Assembly (NCBI RefSeq): GCF_001536285.1
Contig: NZ_FAOZ01000013.1
Location: forward strand, 1 to 64,000
Length of the DNA: 64,000 nt
Direction: 5' to 3'
Origin: Parafrankia irregularis
GTDB taxonomy: Bacteria > Actinomycetota > Actinomycetes > Frankiales > Frankiaceae
Of the stretch, positions 13,655 to 22,164 are shown in pieces. Positions within the stretch are counted from its first letter, which is position 1; every line of letters starts with the position of its first letter. The notes below the pieces were generated by a model. That model made no database searches. It had not been told where the DNA came from and saw only the letters and a list, made by a program, of their open reading frames with translations. A program made the translations under genes and the position numbers.

Positions 13655-14613
13655 GTGGTCTCCCGGTCGGTGCCGCCACCCAGCAGCAGATAGAGGACGG
13701 CCATCCGGACACTCACCCCGTTGGCCACCTGGTCGACCACCGTCGACCGCGGTGAGTCCGCCACGGAGGAGGCGATCTCCATGCCCCGGACCATCGGCCC
13801 GGGATGCATCACCAGCGCGTGCTCCGGCATGAGCGCGGCACGGTCCGCGTCGAGGCCGTAACGCCGGCTGTACTCCCGCTCGCTGGGGAAGAACGCCGCG
13901 GACATCCGTTCCCGTTGCACGCGCAACATCATCACGACGTCGGTCTTGGGCAGCACCGCGTCGAGGTCGTAGGAGACCCCGACCGGCCACCCGTCGATGC
14001 CCAGCGGGAGCAGGGTCGGCGGCGCGACCACGGTGACCTGCGCACCCAGCGTCGTCAGCAGCCAGATGTTCGACCGCGCGACCCGGGAGTGCAGGACGTC
14101 CCCGACGATCGTGACGGCGAGCCCGTCCAGCCGGCCGAGCCGGCGGCGGATCGTGAACGCGTCGAGCAGGGCCTGGGTCGGATGCTCATGCGTCCCATCC
14201 CCCGCGTTCACCACGCTGCCGCGCACCCAGGAGGCGAGCCGGTGCGGCGCGCCACTGGCCGAATGGCGACAGACCACCGCATCCGCCCCCATGGCCTCCA
14301 GGGTCTGTGCCGTGTCCTTCAGGCTCTCGCCCTTCGACACGCTTGACCCTCGCGCCGAAAAATTGATCACATCGGCCGAGAGTCTCTTGGCGGCGACCTC
14401 GAAGGAGGTGCGGGTGCGGGTGGAATCCTCGAAGAAGAGGTTGACGACGGTCCGGCCGCGAAGTGTCGGCAGCTTGCGGACCGGCGCGTCGGCGACCCGC
14501 GCCATCCGGTCCGCCGTGTCGAGCACGAGCAGCGCGTCGTCCAGCAGCAGGTCGGCGGTGGAGAGCAGGTGGCGTTTCACACCCACCGCCGAGGTCCGCT
14601 GCGGCGCCTGCAC
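13651..14613 (-). CDS. pyrB: Aspartate carbamoyltransferase, catalytic subunit
   Basis: Joins carbamoyl phosphate and aspartate. Family motifs are all present: [12 protein letters not shown] (carbamoyl-phosphate binding), [26 protein letters not shown] (catalytic His) and [13 protein letters not shown] near the C-terminus. Length is about 310-320 residues, normal for a PyrI-independent enzyme. The start is uncertain: GTG codons at 14613, 14586 and 14580 are in frame and none has a strong ribosome site. I chose 14613, the first after the pyrR stop at 14624; homology begins at RHLLSTADL. Confidence 0.95.
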   Translation of the reverse strand: MQAPQRTSAVGVKRHLLSTADLLLDDALLVLDTADRMARVADAPVRKLPTLRGRTVVNLFFEDSTRTRTSFEVAAKRLSADVINFSARGSSVSKGESLKDTAQTLEAMGADAVVCRHSASGAPHRLASWVRGSVVNAGDGTHEHPTQALLDAFTIRRRLGRLDGLAVTIVGDVLHSRVARSNIWLLTTLGAQVTVVAPPTLLPLGIDGWPVGVSYDLDAVLPKTDVVMMLRVQRERMSAAFFPSEREYSRRYGLDADRAALMPEHALVMHPGPMVRGMEIASSVADSPRSTVVDQVANGVSVRMAVLYLLLGGGTDRETT

Positions 14614-14623
14614 GCGGGCGCCG

Positions 14624-15331
14624 TCACAGCGCGTCCGCGGAGACGATGAGCACGGCGTCCGCGCCGTCGACCTCACGCAGCCGAACGGCGACCGACTCGC
14701 GTCGCGAGGTGGGCATGTTCTTCCCCACGTAGTCAGCTCGGATGGGGAGCTCGCGGTGGCCTCGATCGACCAGCACGGCGAGCTGGACCGCACGCGGCCG
14801 GCCATAGGCCGAGAGTGCGTCGAGCGCGGCCCGGACGGTGCGGCCCGAGTACAGGACGTCATCGACGAGAATGACGACCATTCCGTCCACTCCGCATTCC
14901 GGGATCTCGGTCACCTCGAGTGGGCGAACTCCGCGCAGCCGCAGGTCGTCCCGGTACATCGTCGGGTCGAGCGAACCGACCGGCAGATTCACGCCTTCGA
15001 CCGCGGCCACTCTGCGCGCGAGCCGCTGCGCGAGCGGAACACCACGGGTCGGGATGCCGAGCAGGAGCACACCGTCACCGCCCGAGGTCTTCTCCAGCAC
15101 CTGGTGCGCCATCCGGCTCACAACCCGGTTCATATCGGCGGCGGAGAGCACAGTACGGCTCAGGCCCGGCCGGTCGGCACGCCCGCGCGGCCCGGCCACA
15201 GAGTCATCGTCGCTGGTCCGGCCCACCACGTCCACCGGGCCGTCGGGGTCCTCGGCAGGTGGGCGCGAGGTGGCCCCCGGCATGTTTCCGGGAGTGTTAC
15301 GGGCAGGATCGCCTTGCGCGGCCGCAGCCAC
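14624..15331 (-). CDS. pyrR: Pyrimidine operon RNA-binding regulator / uracil phosphoribosyltransferase
   Basis: Binds pyr mRNA in the presence of UMP or UTP and represses the operon; also a weak uracil phosphoribosyltransferase. The PRPP-binding signature [15 protein letters not shown] is intact, and [18 protein letters not shown] and [11 protein letters not shown] are typical of PyrR. An Ala/Gly/Asp-rich extension of about 55 residues precedes the fold (which starts at [18 protein letters not shown]). The start is GTG at 15331 behind GAAGGAGGG. That ribosome site is part of the upstream PyrR RNA element, so this gene heads and controls the operon. Confidence 0.95.
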   Translation of the reverse strand: MAAAAQGDPARNTPGNMPGATSRPPAEDPDGPVDVVGRTSDDDSVAGPRGRADRPGLSRTVLSAADMNRVVSRMAHQVLEKTSGGDGVLLLGIPTRGVPLAQRLARRVAAVEGVNLPVGSLDPTMYRDDLRLRGVRPLEVTEIPECGVDGMVVILVDDVLYSGRTVRAALDALSAYGRPRAVQLAVLVDRGHRELPIRADYVGKNMPTSRRESVAVRLREVDGADAVLIVSADAL

Positions 15332-15340
15332 GAGGTGTCC

Positions 15341-15376
15341 CTCCTTCCCCGCCTCACTGGACGGTCCTTAAAGGAG
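15341..15376 (-). promoter_or_regulatory. PyrR-binding RNA element overlapping the pyrR ribosome-binding site
   Basis: Read as mRNA, the leader contains GUCCAGUGAGGC (15362 to 15351), which fits the PyrR binding-loop consensus UCCAGNGAGGCU. It is flanked by CUCCUU (15376-15371) and AAGGAG (15346-15341). These can pair, so the pyrR ribosome-binding site would be closed when the hairpin forms. This arrangement resembles the PyrR-dependent translational repression described for Mycobacterium smegmatis, not the terminator-based attenuation of Bacillus. No terminator follows the element. Pairing is seen in the sequence; function is inferred. Confidence 0.7.
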
Positions 15377-15794
15377 CGGTCCCCGCGACCGTACCAGCCA
15401 GGTCAGGAGCAGCGAAGCCGGTCAGTGCGGCATGGGGGGCGACGGCGGGGAACACGTCGTCCTCACACGGACGGGTCTGGCACACGACTTCACAAACCTT
15501 GGTGAGCCGTTGCCGAGAGTGACGTGAATCACGATGCTCCGTATACCGACGACTTCAATCGTCACTACACGTCACCGTAGGCAGACGACGAGCACAGATC
15601 CTCACCGTAGCCGGGAAGTGCCGACAGCGCTAATGCCGGCCGCAACCGGAAGGCTACAGAAAGTGGTACAAAGAAAGAAGCGACACGACCCCCCGGGTGT
15701 CGAGTCTCAACCCGGCGGGCACTACTATCGGTAACCGCCGGCGGCAAGAGCCCTCGGTTCCAACTGATCGACCACGACAGGAGTGGGCACTTCG
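15377..15794. other. Divergent pyrR / bldD promoter region
   Basis: About 420 bp without a gene. It is locally AT-richer than its surroundings (near 15525-15580 and 15655-15685), as expected for two divergent promoters. Short inverted repeats such as TCAC-n8-GTGA near 15490 are present, but I cannot assign them to BldD or another regulator. No clear -35/-10 pair could be fixed. Confidence 0.4.
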
Positions 15795-16292
15795 ATGTCC
15801 GACTATGCGAAGGCGCTCGGTGCTCGGCTGCGCGCGATACGCACCCAGCAGGGGCTCTCGCTCCATGGCGTCGAGGAGAAGTCGCACGGTCGGTGGAAGG
15901 CCGTCGTGGTGGGCTCCTACGAGCGAGGGGACCGCGCGGTAACCGTCCAGCGGCTCTCTGAGCTGGCCGAGTTCTACGGCGTTCCGGTCGGCGAGCTTCT
16001 CCCCGAGGGCTCGACCGTGGCGCCGCTGGAGCAGTCGCCGCGCATCGTCCTCGACCTGGAGCGTCTCGCGCAGGTTCCCAAGGAGCAGGGCGGTCCGCTG
16101 GCCCGGTACGCGGCCACGATCCAGAGCCAGCGCGGCGACTACAACGGGCGCGTGCTCTCTATCCGTTACGAGGACCTGCGCTCCCTCGCGGTGATCTACG
16201 ACACCTCGCCGAGCAAGCTCACCGAGCAGCTCGTGTCGTGGGGCGTGCTTTCACCCGAGCAGGGCAGCGAGCCGGCCGCGTCCGACGCCTAG
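15795..16292 (+). CDS. bldD: Developmental master regulator BldD (c-di-GMP-responsive)
   Basis: XRE-type repressor that holds back sporulation and antibiotic genes in actinomycetes and is dimerised on DNA by tetrameric c-di-GMP. The N-terminal helix-turn-helix begins SDYAKALGARLRAIRTQQGL, and VVVGSYERGDRAVTVQRLSE is strongly conserved. The C-terminal domain holds the c-di-GMP signature RGD-x8-RxxD (RGDYNGRVLSIRYED), so ligand binding should be intact. The ATG at 15795 has AGGAG 11 bp upstream; the in-frame GTG at 15783 is too close to it. It is transcribed away from the pyr operon. Its presence alone supports an actinomycete with a complex life cycle. Confidence 0.96.
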   Translation: MSDYAKALGARLRAIRTQQGLSLHGVEEKSHGRWKAVVVGSYERGDRAVTVQRLSELAEFYGVPVGELLPEGSTVAPLEQSPRIVLDLERLAQVPKEQGGPLARYAATIQSQRGDYNGRVLSIRYEDLRSLAVIYDTSPSKLTEQLVSWGVLSPEQGSEPAASDA

Positions 16293-16448
16293 GTCCGACG
16301 CCTGACCGGGCGCACCGGAACCTCGCACCGCCAGAACATCGCACGAAGGGCAGCTGGTTCCGGGGGGTACCGGCCGCTCAGCACCGAAACAGCAGGCAAA
16401 CCAGCACATGTACGCCAGCACCATGTAGTGATCTTCTCTGGGGGAAGA

Positions 16449-16478
16449 CCCGGTACGTCACAGCGGTGACGTACCGGG
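16449..16478 (+). terminator. Hairpin downstream of bldD
   Basis: Perfect 13-bp inverted repeat (16449-16461/16466-16478) with a 4-nt AGCG loop, lying in the convergent gap after bldD and without a T-run. It probably terminates bldD. A second, 8-bp stem (16573-16580/16588-16595, 7-nt loop) overlaps the nusB stop codon and may serve the opposite strand. Confidence 0.6.
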
Positions 16479-16593
16479 ACACCACGGCCTCCGGGCCCGG
16501 CAGCCGGATCGAACCATCACCCGGCTCGAAACCGTCACCCCCGAAACCGTCACCCGGAGCGACTCCCGCTCCGATCAGCCCGCGGTCGGCTGA

Positions 16594-17094
16594 TCAGCTC
16601 TCGGCCGGCTCCGTGCGCGCCACGGCTTCGGCCGGCGCCGCATCCTCGCCAGCAGCCCCCGCCGGTCCGGCCGATTCAGTGCCCTCCCGCAGCAGCTCGG
16701 GCTTCTCCTGCAGCAGGCTGGCCAGCAGCCCGTTCACGAACGCGGGCGACCGCTCGGTGGAGATGGTCTTCGCCAGCCGCACCGCCTCGTCGATGACGAC
16801 GCCGTCTGGCACGTCGGTCCGCCAGAACAGTTCGAGCACCGCGATCCGCAGGATGTTGCGATCGACCGGAGGCATCCGGTCGATCGCCCACCCCTGCGCA
16901 TGGCTGGCGATATGGCGGTCGATGTCGCCAAGATGCGCGACCACGCCTTCGACCAGGTCGGAGGCGTAGTCAGGCACCGGGGGGTCGGACTGCGCACGGC
17001 GGGCGGCCAGGGTCTCCATCGGCCGCAACGACCGCATGTCCGCCTCGTAGAGAATGTCGAGCGCGCGCTTTCGCGCCTTGGACCTGGCGCTCAG
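16594..17094 (-). CDS. nusB: Transcription antitermination/termination factor NusB
   Basis: RNA-binding all-helical protein of the NusB-S10 antitermination complex. The segment [20 protein letters not shown], then [21 protein letters not shown] and [20 protein letters not shown], are family signatures. Homology extends upstream of the first ATG (17037): [20 protein letters not shown] is the expected first helix. In that frame no ATG, GTG or TTG exists before an in-frame stop, leaving CTG at 17094 as the only plausible start. That CTG overlaps the efp stop (C-TGA). I therefore annotate 166 residues from CTG. The ATG at 17037 would delete helix 1. A sequence error here is the other explanation. 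The C-terminal 30 residues are Glu/Ala-rich. Confidence 0.88.
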   Translation of the reverse strand: MSARSKARKRALDILYEADMRSLRPMETLAARRAQSDPPVPDYASDLVEGVVAHLGDIDRHIASHAQGWAIDRMPPVDRNILRIAVLELFWRTDVPDGVVIDEAVRLAKTISTERSPAFVNGLLASLLQEKPELLREGTESAGPAGAAGEDAAPAEAVARTEPAES

Positions 17095-17654
17095 CTCGTC
17101 ACCCGACCGAGGTACCGACCGTCGCGGGTGTCGACCTTGACCTTCTCACCCTTGGCGATGAACAGTGGAACCTGGATGTTCGCGCCCGTCTCGACGGTTG
17201 CGGGCTTGGTCCCGCCGGTCGACCGGTCACCCTGGACACCCGGGTCGGTCTCCGAGATGATCAGCTCGACACTGGCCGGCAGCTCCACATACAGCGGTGC
17301 GTCGTCGTGCAGCGCCACCGTCGCCGTCGTGTTCTCGAGCATGTAGTCCGCGGCGGTGCCCACCACGTCCGGCGGGACCGGAATCTGCTCGTAGGACTCA
17401 CTGTCCATGAACACGAAATCCGCGCCATCTCGGTACAGATAGGTCATCTCGCGACGGTCCACCGTCGCTACCTCGACCTTGACGCCGGCGTTGAAGGTCC
17501 GGTCGACGACTTTGCCGGAAAGCACGTTCTTCAGCGTCGTCCGGACGAACGCCCCGCCCTTGCCCGGCTTGACGTGCTGGAATCCGACGACGTTCCACAA
17601 CACCCCGTCGATGTCGAGCGTCATGCCGTTCTTCAGGTCGTTCGTTGTCGCCAC
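17091..17654 (-). CDS. efp: Elongation factor P
   Basis: tRNA-shaped translation factor that relieves ribosome stalling at polyproline. The three domains are visible: the N-terminal KOW-like domain with the modifiable loop [17 protein letters not shown] (lysine at the tip), the OB domain with [15 protein letters not shown], and the C-terminal OB domain with [18 protein letters not shown]. The start is GTG at 17654 behind GGAGAG, giving 187 residues, the standard length. It is coupled to nusB downstream and follows aroB by about 230 bp. The abundance of Pro-rich stretches in neighbouring proteins makes EF-P a sensible core function here. Confidence 0.97.
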   Translation of the reverse strand: MATTNDLKNGMTLDIDGVLWNVVGFQHVKPGKGGAFVRTTLKNVLSGKVVDRTFNAGVKVEVATVDRREMTYLYRDGADFVFMDSESYEQIPVPPDVVGTAADYMLENTTATVALHDDAPLYVELPASVELIISETDPGVQGDRSTGGTKPATVETGANIQVPLFIAKGEKVKVDTRDGRYLGRVTS

Positions 17655-17885
17655 TGCGCGTGTCTCTCCGTTCCGGTCGCCGCCCGGTCGATCGATCCGT
17701 ACTCGATCGCCAGCCTGTCGCTCGTCACCGTTTCTGGCCGCGGCAAAGTCTACAGATCCGGATCGCCACTGCCGCACAGGCCAACTGGCGGCGCTCCGAG
17801 AGCTGGCGGCCGGCTCGCCCGCCGGCCTGCCGCCGGACCGCTCGCCCCCAGCCCGCTCCCGTCAGTCCGCTCGCCGTCAGCCCTA

Positions 17886-18995
17886 TCAGCCCTCCACCAC
17901 GGGCGCGCCTCCCGCCGCGACGGCCCGATACGCGGCGATCAGGTGCTCCGGCTCCGGATCGTCGAACGACCGTGCCCGGCCAAGGGCCTCCAGCACGACG
18001 AAACGCAGGCGGCGCCCGCGTGCCTTCTTGTCGACCCGCATCGCGTCGAGCAGGCTCGGCCAGCGGTCCCCGCGGTACTCCACCGGCAGCCCGATCTCCC
18101 GCAGCAGCTCACGGTGACGCGCGGCGGTGGTGTCATCAAGACCCGCGACCCGCCGGGAGAGCTCCGCGGCGAACACCATCCCGACCGAGACCGCGGCGCC
18201 GTGACGCCAGGTGAAGTTCTCGATCTTCTCGATGGCGTGCGCGAGGGTGTGACCGTAGTTGAGGATCTCCCTGCCCCCGGCCTCCCGGGGGTCCCCGGAC
18301 ACCACCGCCGCCTTGACCCGGATCGAACGCTCCACCAGCTCGGGCAGATGTGCCGCCCCGGTCGGATCGGCCTCCAGCAGCTCGAGGATGCGCGGGTCCG
18401 CGATGAAACCCGCCTTGACGACCTCGGCCAGGCCGGCCTGGACCTCCACCGCGGGCAGGGTCGTCAGCGTCGTGAGATCGCAGAGGACACGCAGCGGCTG
18501 GTGGAACGCACCGACCAGGTTCTTGCCCGCATCGATGTCGATGCCGGTCTTGCCACCCACCGCGGCGTCGACCATCCCGAGCACCGTCGTCGGCACCTGG
18601 ACCACGTCGACACCGCGCAGCCAGCCGGCGGCCACGAATCCGGCCAGGTCGGTGGTCGCCCCACCGCCGAGGCCGACGACGAGGTCGTCCCGGGTGAACC
18701 CGAGGCGCCCGAGGGTGTCCCAGCACTCACCGGCGACCCGGAGCTGCTTGGCCTCCTCGCCGTCGGGCACCTCCACCGCGTGCGCCTCCGCACCCGCCTG
18801 CGCGCGCAGCGCGGCGACAACGGTCATGGCGGTGGCCCGCAACGCACGTGGGTGGATGACCGCGACCCTGGTCCGCCCCGCGGCGACCACATCCAGCTCG
18901 CCGAGCACCCCTTCGCCGAGCACCACCTCGTAGGAGCGGTCGCCGGCCGGGGCGACCTCGATCCGGACCACATCAGAGACCTTCGTCGCCGGCAT
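17886..18995 (-). CDS. aroB: 3-Dehydroquinate synthase (primary metabolism)
   Basis: Second shikimate-pathway step: DAHP to 3-dehydroquinate, NAD and metal dependent. The 369 residues show GLGGGATTDLAGFVAAGWLR (NAD/nucleotide contact), PTTVLGMVDAAVGGKTGID, and the metal-binding histidines in ILNYGHTLAHAIE and WRHGAAVSVGM. The ATG at 18995 overlaps the aroK stop by one base. It stands in the normal aroC-aroK-aroB order. A second, diverged member of the family lies at 54889 in the AHBA cluster, and the two should not be confused. Confidence 0.96.
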   Translation of the reverse strand: MPATKVSDVVRIEVAPAGDRSYEVVLGEGVLGELDVVAAGRTRVAVIHPRALRATAMTVVAALRAQAGAEAHAVEVPDGEEAKQLRVAGECWDTLGRLGFTRDDLVVGLGGGATTDLAGFVAAGWLRGVDVVQVPTTVLGMVDAAVGGKTGIDIDAGKNLVGAFHQPLRVLCDLTTLTTLPAVEVQAGLAEVVKAGFIADPRILELLEADPTGAAHLPELVERSIRVKAAVVSGDPREAGGREILNYGHTLAHAIEKIENFTWRHGAAVSVGMVFAAELSRRVAGLDDTTAARHRELLREIGLPVEYRGDRWPSLLDAMRVDKKARGRRLRFVVLEALGRARSFDDPEPEHLIAAYRAVAAGGAPVVEG

Positions 18996-19654
18996 CAGCG
19001 GCTCATCCTCCCCGCGAGTTCGACCAGGATCGCCGCCACGACGTCCTCGACCTCGAGGGCACCGGTGTCGACCGTGAGGGCGGCCACCTCCTCGTAGAGC
19101 GGGCGCCGGGCCTTCAGCAACGCGGCCAGCCGGGTACGCGGGCCCTCGACGAGAAGAGGCCGGTCACGGGCGAGCCCCACCCTCCTGGCCGCGGCGGAGG
19201 CGCTGACATCGAGGTAGACGACCCAGTGCCCGGCCAGCGCGGCACGGACGTCGGCGTCGAGCACCGCCCCGCCGCCGAGCGCCAGTACACCGGTGTGCTC
19301 CGCCAGGGCCGCCAGCACCGCGGACCGCTCGGCCGCGCGGAAATACTCCTCGCCGTGCTCGACGAACACGTCGGAGACACTCATCCCGAGGTTGGACTCG
19401 ACGTCCAGGTCGGTGTCACGGAACTCCACACCGATCCTCCGCGCGAGCGCCACCCCGACCGTGCTCTTCCCCGCACCCGGCGCGCCGACCAGGACCGCGA
19501 GCGGACCCGGACGAACCTGCTCCCCTGAGCCCACGGCCGCACCCGCCGCCGCCCCGCTGCCGACCGCCCCGCTGCCGACCGCCCCGCTGTCGGCCACATC
19601 GCTGTCGGCAACCGCGCTGTCCGTGGCCGCCGGGGCCTCGTGCCCGGTTCGCAT
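18995..19654 (-). CDS. aroK: Shikimate kinase
   Basis: Phosphorylates shikimate at O3. The P-loop is VLVGAPGAGKSTVG, the shikimate-binding acidic motif is FRDTDLDVE, and LALGGGAVLDADVR and RDRPLL follow as expected. The catalytic domain is about 170 residues. It is preceded by some 48 residues of Ala/Gly/Ser/Asp repeats (ADSDVADSGAVGSGAVGSG), which appear strain-specific and probably disordered. A start within or after that tail is possible but no better ribosome site was seen. It begins 2 bp after the aroC stop and ends in a one-base overlap with aroB. Confidence 0.94.
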   Translation of the reverse strand: MRTGHEAPAATDSAVADSDVADSGAVGSGAVGSGAAAGAAVGSGEQVRPGPLAVLVGAPGAGKSTVGVALARRIGVEFRDTDLDVESNLGMSVSDVFVEHGEEYFRAAERSAVLAALAEHTGVLALGGGAVLDADVRAALAGHWVVYLDVSASAAARRVGLARDRPLLVEGPRTRLAALLKARRPLYEEVAALTVDTGALEVEDVVAAILVELAGRMSR

Positions 19655-19656
19655 CG

Positions 19657-20841
19657 TCAGTGCACCGCCAACGACTTCAGGTAGCCCTCGCAGTTGCGCC
19701 GGGTCTCCTCCACGGAGTCCCCCCCGAACTTCTCCAGTGCCGCGTCGGCCAGCACGAGCGCCACCATCGCCTCCGCGACCACCGCGGCCGCGGGCACCGC
19801 GCAGACATCGGACCGCTGGGCGATGGCCACCGCGGGCTCGCCGGTGGCCACGTCGATCGTGGCCAGTGGCCGCGACAGCGTCGAGATCGGCTTCATCGCC
19901 GCGCGGACCCGCAGTGGATCGCCGGTCGTCATCCCGCCCTCGACCCCGCCGGCCCGATCGCTGGCCCGCCGCACCCGCAGGCCGGGCCCCTCGACGGGCT
20001 CGATCTCGTCGTGCGCGACCGACCCACGCCGCCGGGCGGTGCGGAACCCGTCACCGAACTCGACGCCCTTGATGGCCTGAATGCCCATGAGCTCGGCCGC
20101 GAGCCGCGCGTCAAGCCGGCGGTCACCGTGGACATAGCTCCCCAGCCCCGGCGGGCAGCCGTAGGCGAGCACCTCGACTATGCCGCCGAGCGTGTCCGCG
20201 TCGCGGTGCGCGGCGTCGATCTCGGCGACCATGCGCTCGCTGGTGGCCGGGTCCGCGCAGCGCACCGGGTCGGCGTCGACCACGCTGAGCGAGACCGGCG
20301 GTGGCGTGCCCGGCGGGACCTCCACCGCGCCGATCGCCACGACGTGCGAGACGATCTCGATGCCATACGCCTGGCGCAGCAGCGCCTTGGCGACCGTGCC
20401 CAGCGCCACCCGCGCCGCGGTCTCGCGCGCGCTGGCGCGCTCCAGCACCGGCCGCGCGTCGTCGAAACCGTACTTCTGCATGCCGGCGAGATCGGCGTGA
20501 CCCGGCCGCGGGCGGGTCAGCGGCGCGTTGCGGCCCAGACCCGCCAGCTCCGCCGGGTCGATCGGGTCGGGCGACATCACCTGCTGCCACTTCGGCCACT
20601 CGGTGTTGCGAACGACAATGCTGACCGGCCCACCGAGGCTGGCCCCGTGGCGAATGCCACCGAGCATCTCGACCTCGTCACGCTCGAACTTCATCCGCGC
20701 GCCACGGCCGTGGCCGAGCCTGCGGCGGGCAAGCTCGTCTCCGATCTCCGCGCTGGACACGCGGATCCCCGCGGGCAGCCCCTCCACTGTCGCGACCAGA
20801 GCGGGGCCGTGGGACTCCCCCGCCGTCAACCAGCGCACCAT
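19657..20841 (-). CDS. aroC: Chorismate synthase
   Basis: Flavin-dependent formation of chorismate from EPSP, the last common step to aromatic amino acids and folate. The N-terminus [20 protein letters not shown] is the canonical chorismate synthase start. [20 protein letters not shown] carries the phosphate-binding basic residues, and [29 protein letters not shown] the FMN/active-site region (His and Arg). Length (394) is normal. First gene of aroC-aroK-aroB. The 650-bp gap upstream contains repeat elements and its promoter. Confidence 0.97.
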   Translation of the reverse strand: MVRWLTAGESHGPALVATVEGLPAGIRVSSAEIGDELARRRLGHGRGARMKFERDEVEMLGGIRHGASLGGPVSIVVRNTEWPKWQQVMSPDPIDPAELAGLGRNAPLTRPRPGHADLAGMQKYGFDDARPVLERASARETAARVALGTVAKALLRQAYGIEIVSHVVAIGAVEVPPGTPPPVSLSVVDADPVRCADPATSERMVAEIDAAHRDADTLGGIVEVLAYGCPPGLGSYVHGDRRLDARLAAELMGIQAIKGVEFGDGFRTARRRGSVAHDEIEPVEGPGLRVRRASDRAGGVEGGMTTGDPLRVRAAMKPISTLSRPLATIDVATGEPAVAIAQRSDVCAVPAAAVVAEAMVALVLADAALEKFGGDSVEETRRNCEGYLKSLAVH

Positions 20842-21492
20842 GGGACCAGTCTTTCACGACGTTCAGCCGAGGGACGACCGCCCAATACCGCACATAGCCG
20901 GACCGAGAGGGTGTCGGGGGATCCCGAGGAAGTGGCGCACCCAGGGCCAGTGGTGCTGGTCTGACGGTCCGTGTCCACACCCACCGCCGCACAGCTACCT
21001 ACTGAGGATCCCACGCCGCCACGCAGCGCCACCAATTCACCCCAATAGCGGCAAACGGCACAGAGAGTCACGTGACGGTCGACAAGAAGTGAGGATTTCG
21101 GTCGTTCCAGCAGCCGAAATCCTCACATCTTGCTCAGCGGCAGCGGTAGCCCGACGTCGCCGCTCGGAAGATCCGAGGATCCTGGTCGTCCCGGCAACCC
21201 CGATCCTCAGGTCTTGCTCAGCGGCAACGGCAGCCCGACGCCGCGGTTCGGAAGATCTGAGGATCGCGGTCATCCCAGTGACCAGAATCCTCAGGTCTTG
21301 CTCTCGGCAGGCGGCCCGGGCCGGTTCTCCCTGCATCCGTGGAGGCCAGCGCAGCGGCCTGGCGACCCTGCTTGCTCGCGAGCAGCGGCGGAGGCGGAGA
21401 CGGCAGCAGCGGCAGCGGCAGCCCGAAGCTCGGGATTCCGCGACGGGTTCCTGACCAGGTAAATCACACAGATCAAGCCGTCGGGACACCCG
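20842..21492. other. 651-bp gap between the prepilin peptidase gene and aroC; repeat cluster
   Basis: No credible gene. The gap holds a conserved block of about 85 bp (from 21006) that recurs at 58045, followed by three tandem members of a palindromic repeat family (21089-21294). The aroC promoter must lie in the first 150 bp upstream of 20841, but no consensus elements could be fixed. Confidence 0.6.
21089..21294. repeat. Three tandem copies of a ~40-bp palindromic repeat
   Basis: Copy 1 is a perfect 13-bp stem (21089-21101/21114-21126) reading GTGAGGATTTCGG and its complement. Copy 2 (about 21175-21209) and copy 3 (21257-21294) are degenerate versions. The units are separated by a conserved spacer (CATCTTGCTCAGCGGCAGCG-like, ending CTCGGAAGATC) and repeat every 80-90 bp. 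Related copies occur at 34275, 34371, 45776 and 58118. All are intergenic. No T-tracts follow. Confidence 0.8.
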
Positions 21493-22164
21493 TCAGCCGG
21501 CCGGGCCCCAGCCGGTGCCGAGCACCGCGACCAGCGCGCCGACCAGGAGAAACGGCCCGTAGGCAATCGGATCACGCCGGGACACCCGCCGCAGGATCAG
21601 CAGGGACAGCGCGACCAGCCCCGCGGTCATCGTGGCCGCGACCAGCCAGAGCGCGACCGCCGGCCAGCCCAGCCAGCCCAGCGCGAGCCCGAGCAGACCG
21701 GCCGTCTTCACATCCCCGCGGCCGAGCCCGCTTCCCGGCAGCAGGTACAGCACCCCGTACGCCAGCCAGGCCGCGAAGCCCGCGAGCAGCGCCCGCGACC
21801 AGCGGTCCGTGGAGCCCTCCCCCACCGTGGGAACGACGAGCAGGGCCGCCAGCACCGCGTACGACGGCAGGACGATCAGGTCGGGCAGGCGATGGACCCG
21901 CAGGTCGACGGCGGCCAGCACGACGCCGACGACCGTCAGGTAAAGATAGGCGGGCAGTCGGCCCGTATGCGGATAGGTGGCCGCTCCGACGGCCGCGAGC
22001 ACCGCGACGGTGACGGCGCCGAGCACGAGCCGGCTGGGTACCGGCCGCCGCGGCGGCACGCCGTCCACCGGTCCGAAGGCACCGACGATGGACGGCAGCG
22101 CCGGGACCGGCAGTGCCGCGCAGACGACGGCCGCGGCGGTCACCGCGGCCGCCATCGCACTCAT
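21493..22164 (-). CDS. A24-family prepilin peptidase (TadV/CpaA-like, single-domain)
   Basis: Membrane aspartyl protease that processes type IV or Flp pilin precursors. The 223 residues are strongly hydrophobic, with six or so membrane segments. The two catalytic aspartate motifs are present: DLRVHRLPDLIVLPSY after the third hydrophobic segment, and the GxGD-type GSGLGRGDVKTAGLLG later. The cytoplasmic methyltransferase domain of PilD is absent, as in TadV-type enzymes. Its ATG overlaps the aroE stop by 4 bp. No pilin or tad genes are in the window, so the substrate is unknown. Confidence 0.85.
   Translation of the reverse strand: MSAMAAAVTAAAVVCAALPVPALPSIVGAFGPVDGVPPRRPVPSRLVLGAVTVAVLAAVGAATYPHTGRLPAYLYLTVVGVVLAAVDLRVHRLPDLIVLPSYAVLAALLVVPTVGEGSTDRWSRALLAGFAAWLAYGVLYLLPGSGLGRGDVKTAGLLGLALGWLGWPAVALWLVAATMTAGLVALSLLILRRVSRRDPIAYGPFLLVGALVAVLGTGWGPAG

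Noticed and set aside
21089-21294. Regularly spaced repeats considered as a CRISPR array
   Set aside because: The units are diverged palindromes separated by a conserved spacer, not unique spacers. There are only three units and no cas genes.
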